From Viscum album (taxonomy: Eukaryota > Streptophyta > Magnoliopsida > Santalales > Viscaceae), in NCBI GenBank assembly GCA_963277665.1, contig OY728143.1, forward strand, positions 534,350,394-534,414,393: a stretch of DNA of 64,000 bases. Direction: 5' to 3'. Below are positions 29,101 to 40,150 of this stretch, in pieces. How positions within the stretch are numbered: position 1 is the stretch's first letter; each line of letters starts with the position of its first letter. The translations under genes were made by a program, and so were the position numbers. Under the pieces are notes generated by a model, which did no database searches, was not told where the DNA came from, and worked only from the letters and a program-made list of their open reading frames with translations.

Positions 29101-32100
29101 TTGGATGGGGACCCATTTAGAAGGTTATGAGTATTTATGAATCTTCTAAATAAACAATATCCATTTCAAAACATTATTTTAGTGCATTAGTTTGGTAAGA
29201 TACATCTCACTAATGGATTCAGAGTACAATGCATTCATGGGCCATTTTGAATTTCTTTCTTTCAAACCCTATAGGACATTTCCCCATTTAAAACTGATTG
29301 ATAATGTTGATGTTAACCTTGAGTATTGGATATAAAAAATTTCACATAGTGAGGGAGTCTTTCAACCTATACAGATTAGAGTCACCTCGGTGAATTGTAT
29401 GAAACATATGGATTGAACATAAAATTATTTTATTTAATTTGATATTTCATTCCCATGTTAATGTTATTTATGAGAATTCTCCAATAGTTTCTCACTAGTT
29501 TTGTGTTATTTTCAACTATGAGGAATCCCATGCCAATATACACCATCCTCCCTATGATGAAGATGTTGATTTTCCCAATATTATGCTCATATATGGGTCT
29601 CCTCAGATCCCAATTGGTGATTTTACATATTTTTAATCTAGGATACCTAATTTAAACCAAATATTAATGCAAATACAAGGAGAAAATAAAATAGGTTTGA
29701 AATGACTAATATCCCTAGAAGCTCCATGCGATGAAGTAATGAATTTTTCATTTCTCTAATTTTTTGTAGGAGCACTAGCACACATGTATGCAATATGTGT
29801 GGATCCAATGAGATAATATTCTTCAATGTTATTATTTAGAGTCACTTTTTGGTAATTGAAAACATTAATAAATCTGAGATCAATGGCTGAATCCTATGGA
29901 ATAAAGTGTTATGAATAGTTACATTTTTATATTTTTCACATTTTACCAACCCCATGGTAATTACATGCACAGATCGACCTACCAAGGTCACAGATTTCCA
30001 TTAAGGACATAATGTGATATTTTAATGTTTCAAGGGTCAATCTGATATTCCCTTTTTTTAAATATGATGGTTCCAAGAATTCTAAAATTTCCATGGATGA
30101 ACAATTTAAACCCATTTTCTAGGAAGAAGTAATGGTAGTATTGTTTCATTTTTCAATGAGTTATGGTGTTTTTGTAAGTATAATGTCATCTTTTGTGTTC
30201 TTGTTGAAATAATAATAATACATGGAAGACTGAACACTCCAATATTCCACCTTATTATCATCATATGGTATTATTGTTTGAGTTGGATATTGTAGAAACC
30301 AGGGGACCGATGAATAGTGATATCAGAGCAAAATGGATTTAATTAGGTTGGATATTACCCATCTTTGAGTGAATCCCTTAGCAAGATGAACATTAGAAGC
30401 GAATTTTTTAATTTATATAGAATTGAAACCTTTTGGATGCAATTAATCAAATGTGCAAAGGGAAAAGGATGCATTTTGATTTGTTAGAGTCATGTCCCCC
30501 ATTTCCATTAATTATTAATGGAATTTGATAGATTCCATATTATGGTCAATTGTAGTAACAAATAATAGTTTTAAAAAAATTATTAGGATCTCACTCATTC
30601 ATCTTCGAGGAGAATATATATGCTCTATAGAGTGTGGTTGATGATTTTGTCACTTCAGTATGTTTTTATTTTCCAGGATCATCTCATTTGGAAACATATG
30701 TGAATAATGTGATCACATATATTGGCCCAATTCCCACTATAGATTATCTGGTGGTCATGGTGTTTGTTCTATCATATGGAAATGATGTTATAGTTGTGAA
30801 TGATATTGGTATAAATTCAACAAATCAATAATCTATGATTGAGGATCATTTTAGGGAAGGATAATAATTATTTAGTAAATGTGCACATGATTATCTTATT
30901 TTAATCAACTCATTTATATTTTTTTCTTCAATCCCTAATGGGTGGTGATAAAAACATGACATCATTTAAAACACCATAGGTTTCATGATGTTTCTCATTG
31001 TAAGATATTTGTACCAATTCATTTGTTGTTAGTATAGGGAAAAATATGCCTCCACTGATTGAAATAAGAGATTTAAATTTCTAACATTGGTCATATTAAT
31101 TTATCATTTGACTAATAAATCCATATGAATCTTAGTGTAGTGACTTTTCCCTAAAGCATATAGTTTCAAGTCTCTACATCTTTTGGGTTTCTCTGAATGA
31201 GTTGATTGATGTATAGTATGTCTCTCTACCTTCTATCTCAAAGACTATGAGAACAAATTAATCACCTATAGAATGGTGTTAGAATTTGTACGCATTTCGA
31301 GGATGGACTTGGGTCCTGTTTTGGACATTTTGTCACCTTACATGTAAATATGGATGAATGTATGGAATTGTATTTTGACTTTAGTCCCAGTGAATCCTTT
31401 GGAAGGGATCACATATAGGATTGGTCATATTCGATTCATGTTAACTGACATTTTATGATAGGACGTTGTATATACATCCATTAATGATCTGATGATGCAG
31501 GTGAACACATTGATGTTGAAATAGAGGGCCCTTAAAATATGGTTAATAGAAGACATGACATCCTCATCTGTAAGGAAAAGTTGGGGTGACACGTTAAAAG
31601 AAGATTTCAATTGTGTGAATGAGGATTTAGTTCACTATGATATTTTTAGAACTTGGAAGGTTGAAATAGATAATCTCCCTTATGAAATTAGTACTATTCA
31701 AGAAGATGCATCCTAGTTTCATCATGAATATCAAATATCATATAAGAATGTACAAGAGCATATGGGAATCTTTAATGTGGTAGATAAGACCAGGATTGAC
31801 ACTACAACCAGAGTGGAGTAACTACAACAGATTTTGTAGGAATATAAAAAATCAATTTATCAATATTTTCATCCATTAATTCCTTAGAGTAGAGATTTGT
31901 AAATCATAAGGAAAACATTGATAATATTCTATGACATAATTTTAATTTTAAAACATTTTCATTTCTCTTGTATTCAGTGGAGTGACTCAGATGTCTATAG
32001 ATTCCACATTTTTCATGAAATTAATGAATAAATTTTCCTAACACTACATGGCATTACAATATTGTCATTCATTCATTTTGTGCATGATTTTCATTGACAG

Positions 32101-32640
32101 TATGTTTAAGGAATTATCAATGGTACCAATCATTTTTATAATATCATGTATACCAAAATTCTAATATTTGAATGATCAAATAACACCATATTTCTCGCAA
32201 GATATAGAGATGAATTCCCCAAAGATGAGATTATTTATTGATGTATCTTCTCAATTTATCTTGAGATTACCTGCTTCCAAAGAGGATTATTTGGTTAAAA
32301 TGAATACTCTAGAGGGGTAATACTATATCTATTTCTGACTGTAGTGGAAATATTTAGAATATAATTATTTTTTCTAAATAAATATGGAATACCCACAATC
32401 CTTTTATATTTTTATTTGTTTCACATCATATTTCAACCTAATCCTTATATAGGTGAAATTTGAGTGGACATGGACCTGGATTTTTTACATGATTCCTTTA
32501 TAGGGATTCCAACCTAGCAGGTGATGTGAATTATGAATTTTTTTGTACTAATTCATAGTTTCCATGTGGTTTTGGTTCATTTATAATTAACCATATATTG
32601 ATGTATTTTGTGGTCATTTATCATGGATCATTTGTCAACA
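29100..32640. other. Decayed repeat sequence, no gene recognised
   Basis: A+T-rich sequence between LTR-A copy 2 and the first tandem repeats. Small open frames at 30634-30831 (plus) and 31425-31610 (minus) show no recognisable motif, no supporting upstream signal and no continuation. If the minus-strand Tat-like element spans LTR-A copies 2 and 3, this is its 3' untranslated region. That is inference from position only. Confidence 0.4.
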
Positions 32641-32642
32641 TA

Positions 32643-32790
32643 GTTTATGGTATTTTGGCTTAGATGTTCTATTAATCTATTTTAGGGTATTTTACTGTAG
32701 ACCATATTTTGATTTAGTTTAGAGTATTTTAGCTTGGAAATTCGATTACTATGTTTTAGGGTCTTTTAACTAAACACATCTATCACTAGT
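32643..32790. repeat. ~37-bp tandem repeat, four units
   Basis: Four adjacent units begin near 32643, 32679, 32717 and 32753 (steps of 36, 38 and 36 bases). Each opens with a ttta(t/g)(g/a)gt.tttt core (ttatggtatttt, tttagggtatttt, tttagagtatttt, tttagggtctttt) and then diverges. This is a degenerate minisatellite. It lies downstream of the minus-strand pol fossil, where Tat/Ogre elements are known to carry variable tandem repeats. Confidence 0.7.
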
Positions 32791-33058
32791 AATATAACAT
32801 TTCTGTAGTATAATTCTCCGTATAGTTTTATGTCATGTGTCAAGGATGTATTCCATGAATTTCAACATCATGTGGTATGGATGTAGATTGGTTGTGCAAT
32901 TTAATGTCTTGCTTCCACGACCTCAAATATTGTGAAGTTTAAATTCATTATGTCAGGACAATAAATAACATTCATTTTGAAGTCATAATCTGAGGTCATT
33001 CTTGATGAATATGAAATTTGGTGTATATATTATTAGGAAGGTCCATATCACTCTAAGA

Positions 33059-34695
33059 TGTTGAGTTCTATCATAGTTTTATTGCGGCTCTAGAGCATTA
33101 GAGATCCTTTCTTGAATAGAGGAGATACCTTTGGTTGGTTGGTTAGAGTACTTATCTATTGGTAACATTTTCAAAACATGGTATCTCCTCTATTTTCCAA
33201 GGATCATAGAATATTTAGGTTGAAATATTTTTGAGGACGACATAATTGAAAAGATGATTTTACCATGAATGATTGAATTTTGATGATGTTATTCATTATT
33301 CAAAAGACTGAGATGAGGAATATAGAATAATGTAGACATGTAATAGAGGACCCATACGACCCATAGGTGCTCGGATATAAAACAATGTTATCATGGCTCA
33401 CAAGGCTTAGATTTCATCTTTTAAAAAGATGGGATGCCTCTGGTTGGTTGGATAAATATTTAATGAGCTGATAGCATGGTAAAACAGAGGTGTACACACT
33501 CATTTCTGAGTCCCGTGAAAAAATTTTAAAGACACCATAATTTCTTCAATAAATTGTGGTATGATGTAAATGACTTTCTTTTAAGTGTTTAGTAACCCTA
33601 GTGTAGTCTATATTTTATATTGGGAAGCTCAGGTCTGATTTCCTATGGTTTATATCAATGATGTTTGGATCATCAAATGTTTTGGAATGGAGTTTCTCGT
33701 TTATTCATTGAGAAATGGTAGAATACACAATGATGTGAAATAATGGATATAGAATATTCTTTAATAGTTGGGTTACCTAGATTGAAAATAATTTTCCGAT
33801 GTGATTGGGCCATCTTGATGATATGGTAAAATCATGTCTCGAATGAACTAGAACACAAAATTGTGCTGAGTTCTACCACGGTGATATTAGGGGTCTTGAT
33901 GATTGAAAAACATTATTTAAAATTTAAGCACTTGTTTTATGACCAATGGTGCCTACGAAGGACCCATTGGAATACACGAATTATCATGAAAAGGATCTCA
34001 TGAATCTCGGTGTCCTTTACCATGGTCCATGGATGATTTTCGGTGATTCAATATGCTTCAATCATGAAGTTTTATTTATATAAAATTAAATATTCATGAA
34101 GGTTTTGGGCACCCTAAATAAAGTGTCACCACTTAGAGAGGATGTTATCTTGGTTATGTGATGTGAGAAAACATTAAAATAACATTTTCTTGGACCAAGG
34201 GGTCTACTGATCATATTATATCTTTTACTATATCTACATGATATTCTCCATAAACATTTTGAATCATTAATTTATGCCCGAATTTTTCACTAAACTCATC
34301 AGATGAACAGTTCAGAGAGCGAAGACTTGACACATACTCAGGGAACCATTTGACTATTTTTAACCTAAGAATATTTCTGTCTCTTTCTATAGTATTTTAT
34401 GTTATTGTTATTTTTTATGATAAATGATATTTATGAAGGACTCATTTATTGGACCAAAATTTAAGAGTTTAAGGTTGTGAAGTACATGGACCACTTATGA
34501 GGATAAAGACCCACAATAACCTAATTTGGATACATAAGAATAATAAAACTATAAAATACTTCTAAAGGGAATTTAAAATGATGTAAATAATGTCTCTTTG
34601 ATCTCAGTTCATGTGTAGTTACATGGGACAATCTTGTTGGGAATGGCCCAGAACACCACCATGTGCTAGATTCTGCAATTGTGGTGTCAGGGTCA
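33059..34695. repeat. Four dispersed copies of a 32-bp motif
   Basis: Related 32-base segments occur in the same orientation at 33059-33090, 33368-33399, 33864-33895 and 34664-34695, without gaps against one another. All four begin tg(c/t)t and end in (g)g(c/g)tc or a one-base variant, with a pyrimidine-rich middle. Copies three and four are also alike upstream (gaacacaaaa and gaacaccacc). Spacings of 309, 496 and 800 bases suggest the conserved core of a larger decayed repeat. The open frame 34663-34875 overlaps the last copy and is not believed. Confidence 0.55.
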
Positions 34696-35439
34696 CAAGA
34701 ACAAGAGTGCCATTTATATTGGGATAATATATATTCTTTAGTAGGTTTGATTCCTTATGCACAGATACAAAGTTCAATAAGATATATCTCTTTATATTAT
34801 GATTCTATATGGATGATTTATCTAAACCCAAGGTGCACAGATCATGATGTGAGATTTGTGTGTGGAGGGGCTTAAAGGATGACTAAACCACCCCTTTCTC
34901 TGGTTCACCGAATTTAGGATCTTTTGTTCCTTTGAAAATGGATGGTAATGGGTTATGGTCTGCACCATTTAATTTCATGTAGTAGGTATTCAGTTTTCCT
35001 CTTGTTTTAATGACTTTTAACTGTAACATTTTCCTTGAATTTTAACAGAATGTGGTAAAGATGTTCAATTACATTCAGTTTAATGTCATGTTTAATAGAC
35101 ATAGGAAGTAACAATATAAATTTGAAAGTTTAATTTTGGGAAATTATTCAATTATTGAGTAAATTTAAATAGAATGGGTATATTTTATCATTTCACTGGC
35201 TTATTGGAGTGTATCTATGTTCTGGAGTTCATCTAGATAATTTTTATCACTTGTGAATGTAATAAGAATGTTGATCTAACTTAGGTGTATGAAGAATGAT
35301 CATCAATGAATTGAACCATTTAGAAAAATTGGTATAGAAATTTTTTTCATAATGTTAATTTCATGTTTCTAATACAGTTATTTCATTGGTTTGTTGCACA
35401 TAAAAAAATAGAGGTGCATTTCTATAAATTCATATATTG

Positions 35440-37050
35440 TTAAAAACCCCACGAATGGATTTTTCATAATTTCCATGAATCACTTGATGTTAGGAATCAA
35501 TCCAATTGGAGTTATTGAATGGGAATATCTCAATATATGTATGGGTAATTTACAGAGATGGAATATATATTTATATTTTCATGGCTGGACCCAAGATTCG
35601 GGGATTCAGGCATCAATACATATCCTATGAGGATAGGAACCAATCCAAACATAATTCTTGAAGATGACTTTATTGAATAGGTTTTGACCTCTATGTTGGG
35701 GGAATTGTTCTCTATAGTTTTTGTAGTTGGTTACATGTATTGGATATCTAGTCATTATTATTTATCATGTGATTACATGAAATAATCCACACCTAGTTCT
35801 TAAATATTAATCACTTTTCATAGGTAGTAACTGTATGTAAATGGTGTATTTTATCCCATGTAATGTTTAACCTATGAATATGGTTTTGAAATATGAAAAT
35901 AACTAAACAATAAGTGATTTTTGGAATAAAAATTTGTGTACATATATCTACCCCATATGTAGAGTGGGGCATTATTCTTGTTTGTAGTTGGATTTGGGCC
36001 TAGTATTGGAGATTCTAAAATCACTAAAAATCCTATTACGAATGGAATTAATCCACATATAGTTCATAATAAACCATATAGTTCAACATCATGGGGTAAT
36101 GATATAGTCACCAAGTCCTAAAAAGAAGTTACTGTGACTGTGAATAAGTATAGGGATTTCAGAATCACTATATATCCTTTATTGGAAAGAATAAATTCAC
36201 ACATTATACTATAATGGTTGTTTGGTGGGATTCCAACCCCAGGGATAGTCATAATATTGAGTGAGGCCCATGGTAATTCATGGTTTTGTGTAATGTAAGA
36301 GACATCAACTATGTAGTTTGATGGAATGCGATGAGGAATTATGAAGAACCATTTAAGGTCATGCTTCAAGGACACTGATAACCCATTAATTTAAGGATGT
36401 TACATATTCACATGAGGAATCCATTAATGAAACATTTATGATCATGTGTGCTTTGATTTATATGATAAACTTGGAATGGAAAGGCCACATTTCCATATAG
36501 TGGAAATTATGGAGAGGTCATGGTGATTATGTATCATGTATCCCCTGGACAATGATATATGATCGATGGGTCCCTACATATCTCATTGAAATGATAATAA
36601 ATCCCTACAATGATAAGAAAATACGTGATACTTAATGTCATGTATAATAGAAATAAAACATATATTTTAGCTTCATGCTATAAGGATGATGTTTAATTGT
36701 TGAGAAATAAGGGGAATTTTGTAGCTCAACCCAAGAATAGAGGTATGGGTGTTACTATAAATTCAATGATGGTATGAATCAATCCACACATAGTTATTAA
36801 AACCACATAGTTAATTATTACTCATAGAGGATATAAACAATGAATTTTAACATCATGTAGTAAGGATGAAGGTCACCTGGTGATAATGAAGAAGAATATC
36901 AGGGGTTCGTGTAGTTTTACATAATGCATTGTGTATGTATTATGGAATATTTAATTTCATGTGTTATGGGGAAATGATTTTTTATGTTATGTTTTATTCT
37001 ATGAAGACATATTTGTTTAGTTTAACATCATGAAATTAGGATGATAGATT
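35440..37050. repeat. Degenerate ~180-bp tandem repeats downstream of the Tat-like pol
   Basis: Units are clearest at 36671 (cttcatgctataaggatgat), 36851 (catcatgtagtaaggatgaa) and 37026 (catcatgaaattaggatgat), spaced 180 and 175 bases. Further decayed pieces are at 36087 (catcatggggtaatgata) and in the related segment 'aatcaatccacacatag' and variants near 35505, 35640, 36045, 36190 and 36765. A relative of the same unit occurs inside LTR-A copy 3 at 48815-48873 (acacacatagttcattta), compared with 36050-36070. The array ends immediately beside the integrase end of the minus-strand pol. The open frame 36118-36375 lies within it and is discounted. Confidence 0.6.
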
Positions 37051-37109
37051 CTTGACGAATGATATTCAATGTATTTCTGGATAAGATTTTTCTTGGTGGT
37101 GGCGATAAA

Positions 37110-37196
37110 TCATTCCCAATCCATTATGGCTAATAAGTATGCCCTATTGTGATAGATATTGAGTATGATATAAGGTCCATCCCATTTGGGTTTCAT
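37110..37196 (-). pseudogene. Integrase C-terminal GPY/F domain remnant, Tat/Ogre-like
   Basis: The minus strand has a 28-codon open stretch beginning MKPKWDGPYIILNIYHNRAY, then leucines and a short tail before a stop. This is the GPY/F module at the end of Ty3/gypsy integrases (pattern K-x-x-P-x-W-x-G-P-Y/F, then a hydrophobic stretch and N/G-x-A-Y-x-L). W, GPY and the A-Y-L-L end are all in place. It lies 1.8 kb downstream, on the same strand, of the RNase H remnant at 38919-39029, the right order for Tat-type pol. The integrase catalytic core expected between about 37.3 and 38.7 kb was not recognisable. Confidence 0.7.
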
Positions 37197-37199
37197 CAG

Positions 37200-38915
37200 A
37201 GGGAGATTAATTCCTAGTACCATTGGGATTTAGAGAGACAATACAAGTTCTCATTGATTGATTGAGTAAAGGTTGACCTTTTAATAGAAGGGTCGTGCAA
37301 TATAATCATACCAAAATTCATGGTTCTGAATTTTATGATACCTATTATTGTTGAGACTCATTTAATATTCGATTTTTTTTTTTTGATTTCTCATCATCTA
37401 AGAGTTTCTTGTTGATGGCTATTCAAATCTTGGGAAACTGAACTTCAATGAGATGCAATTTCCATGTTCTATACACACGATTATGTAATCTTTTTTATGT
37501 AGTAGTATGTGTTTTGATAATGTTGGACCATAATTAAATGAGGGTATATTTGAGATAGGACATCATGTCCTTATATATAATCAACTATAATAAGTTCTTT
37601 AGATTCTTATTTAAGGACTACATCTATCCATTTTCCACATCCTGATTGTTAGATGACTAATTTTAATGGATGCTTTACCCCTTGTATAATTTATCTACTT
37701 TTTGTAATATGATATGGTTTTGTAGCCCATTAGTATCATATGATGGAATCCAAACATTGTGATGATATGAAACTTCAGGATTTTTATGATATTCTTTGTA
37801 TCATATTCCTTGATAGGTATTTCCTCATCCCACTGGGAAAATATGTTGGAAGTAGTTAGGATATACATGAAATACATAGTTTTACCTTAGGGATATGGCC
37901 ACATAACATACATTATTCATAAAGTAAACAACCATTAATTTTTAGTAGTATATTGGAATGGTAAGTTTGGATGATGCATTTTTTTATGAATATTGAATGG
38001 ATCAAATTACTGGGGGAATTACACATATTACTATAACATTGATTAGTAGTAGCAACTCATACTCTTGATTAAGTGGGATATTCAAGTCCTAGATATATTA
38101 TAGTTATATAATTTTACATTGGATACATCCATTATTACAGGAAACTGTCCCTCAGCTATGCATTATAAGAGGAATCCATTAATGTCTTTCTTGTAAAGGG
38201 ATTTATGCTCATTTAGGACATCATGTATAGTAAATTTCTATTTTACCCATTGTATTAATTACCTTATGGCACATTCTATTGAGAGATACCCACATTAATG
38301 ATATCCAATTGTGGAAACTATCATTAAATAGGTGGATGTTAGTTCAACATTCTCTATGTTGATGTTAACCAGATTGATTTCCTTTATATCGCAGGTGATG
38401 ACTGATGAGGCCATTCTTAGTGTGTGGTGTGAATGATGTCATCCTCATTACTATGGTTATATAGGACTATCAATATATTATAAAATCTATCCAAATAAAC
38501 ATTATATGATTGGGGATCATCATGTACCATGGAATCAAAAGGAAATTCTTGCATTTTTCTTAAGATATAGCCATTAAGTGTGGATAATTTTTCATTTTTT
38601 TGCATATTTACAAATAATGTAACTTATCACAAACATTGAAATACCAATTATTTTAAGGTTTTATATCAGTATTTTTTGGGCTAATTCTAGGTTAGAAATG
38701 TGGCCTAATTTTTGGCCTCATGTTTTGGGCAGCCTTCTACTTGTGAGAAAGAGTATAATAAATTTTCTTTTTCTAGAAAATAATAAAATCCCTAAGATAA
38801 CATGAATTAGATTTAGTTTTCTATTCTATACCATAAAGGATATAGATATGATCTAAAAACATATGTTTCATGTGTCTGTGGAGTTTTAGGGGTGCATAAA
38901 TCCACCACTTCAAGA
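37200..38915 (-). pseudogene. Expected integrase core of the Tat-like pol, decayed beyond recognition
   Basis: By position this interval should encode the second RNase H (present in Tat elements) and the integrase core. I find no readable HHCC or DDE signature. One weak hint is a frame near 37420-37440 reading IEVQFPKI before a stop, reminiscent of the segment preceding the GPY/F domain. Open frames at 37695-37877 and 38417-38605 on the minus strand do not show family motifs. A poly-T run occurs around 37373-37384. Confidence 0.35.
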
Positions 38916-38918
38916 TGT

Positions 38919-39420
38919 TCAGTTCCCACCCTTTGTGCATTCTGGAGCAAGGTTTGCTGTGAGGAAATCTGCCAGGACCTTTCCTTCTTCAATATTTTGT
39001 GACCAGAACTGAATGCTGTATTGTTTCATGATGACATAACATTAGTCCAAATTCATATTATGTAGGGTATTTACATGGATGTTCTTGATCATTTCAAAAT
39101 GAGATACCAAGTGTAATTTCTTGTGTGGTATGTAATACCACAGATGTTTCACTACAAGGATGATAGTAAATAAGTTCTATTTAATATTATAATATCAATT
39201 ATTGTTACCTAGAATCGTTTGATTGTGGAAGTCCAGATTGTTTACCCACCCCACATATTTTTTCTATATGAGGAGGGCCCGAAGAAATCATTCCAATGTG
39301 GCCACATATAATATGAGTTTCTATACTGTAATTGGACGAATTTGTACTGGGGGGTGTTGTAGATACTGCTTGAGAATCTCAAATGCTTATGTGTAGTCCT
39401 CTTCCCATTTATGGGTTATT
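38919..39420 (-). pseudogene. RNase H and connection of a Tat/Ogre-like pol
   Basis: Two parts are readable on the minus strand. At about 39345-39410 a frame reads WEEDYT, stop, AFEILKQYLQHPPV, matching the start of Ty3/gypsy RNase H (W-x-x-x-C/E-x-x-A-F-x-x-L-K-x-x-L-x-x-P-P-V). At 38919-39029 a clean 36-codon frame includes QYSIQFWSQN and GKVLADFLT. This corresponds to the end of the domain, where Tat elements have E/Y-D-I-x-Y/F-x-x-Q-K-x-x-K-G-x-x-L-A-D-F-L. The central part carries stops and shifts. The 3' piece is better preserved and less A+T-rich than its surroundings. Confidence 0.75.
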
Positions 39421-39499
39421 TTATTTTTCATTACCTTGGTGGAGTGGAGAGATTTTTGGGCCATGTTATATAGGAAATGCCTAACTTATGAATGGTTTC

Positions 39500-40150
39500 C
39501 ATGGAGTTCCAAAAGTTCTTTTTTATTATAAGGGAGTGAAATTTCTATGATTTTTCTAGTCATTTTAGGATCAACCTTAGATCCACGACGGTGTACCAAA
39601 AATCCATGCAACATCCCTGGTGTAAACCCAAAATCAAAATTTGGAAGATTTATCATCAATCAATGTCATCACAACTTTATGAAGACTATTTGATGATTCA
39701 TAAAGTGATCACCTCAATATTTTTATTTGATACTTATTTTGACAAAAATATAACTTATTATTCACAACAATGGAATAAACATATGATTCATGGTTTGTTA
39801 ATGACTTTAACCTATTATCATTTATCCAAAGGTAATGAACTCATAGAAAAAGATCAATGGTGGTTCTTTGAAGATGCGGTATTCAAAATAATTAAGGCCA
39901 TCTATATTTTATTGTAACATTAGTTACAATTCAGTGAGGAAAGGAAGTTGAAACTATTAAATTCATTGATTGTGTTTTTTCTGATCAACAGTATGAAATA
40001 ATCATTTTGAATGATCCTATTAAGGTCTATGGAATCCATAAAAATCCAAATTTTCCCATTAACTTTCTTTAATGAGATGATGTTAGTGATCCATATCGGG
40101 TATTTCACATCTCATAAAAAGTCAGATGTGAAAATTTTTACAACTTATTA
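39500..40150 (-). pseudogene. Reverse transcriptase of a Tat/Ogre-like Ty3/gypsy element
   Basis: The open stretch 39920-40108 on the minus strand starts MKYPIWITNIISLKKVNGK and goes on with a DLNR block and NDYF. This follows the Tat-type RT N-terminus (Y-P-x-W-x-A-N-I-V-x-V-K-K-K-x-G-K, D-L-N-x-A-x-P-K-D-x-F-P-L-P). Just upstream the frame gives FTSDFL then a stop, resembling the preceding A-G-F-L segment. The C-terminal part at 39561-39640 reads FDFGFTPGMLHGFLVHRRG then SKVDPKM, matching the K-C-x-F-G-V-x-S-G-K-x-L-G-F-x-V-x-x-R-G-I-E-x-D-P block. The YxDD box between them is lost. The lineage call (Tat rather than chromovirus) comes from the A-N-I and K-K-x-G-K signature and the R-G-I-E-type C-terminus. 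The plus-strand open frame 39591-39917 is its shadow. Confidence 0.8.

Noticed and set aside
33121..33480. Two GWL-like plus-strand stretches (around 33130 and 33445) resembling a gag D-P-x-x-W-L motif
   Set aside because: Match is only a few residues, two close copies are better explained by the nucleotide repeat there, and no further gag sequence follows.
38941..39020. Plus-strand text resembling a vertebrate CR1-type LINE tail (gaccagaactgaatgc)
   Set aside because: Fully explained as antisense of the Tat RNase H tail, which is open and motif-matched on the minus strand.
39591..39917. 108-codon plus-strand open frame
   Set aside because: Antisense shadow of the Tat-like reverse transcriptase, whose motifs are on the minus strand.
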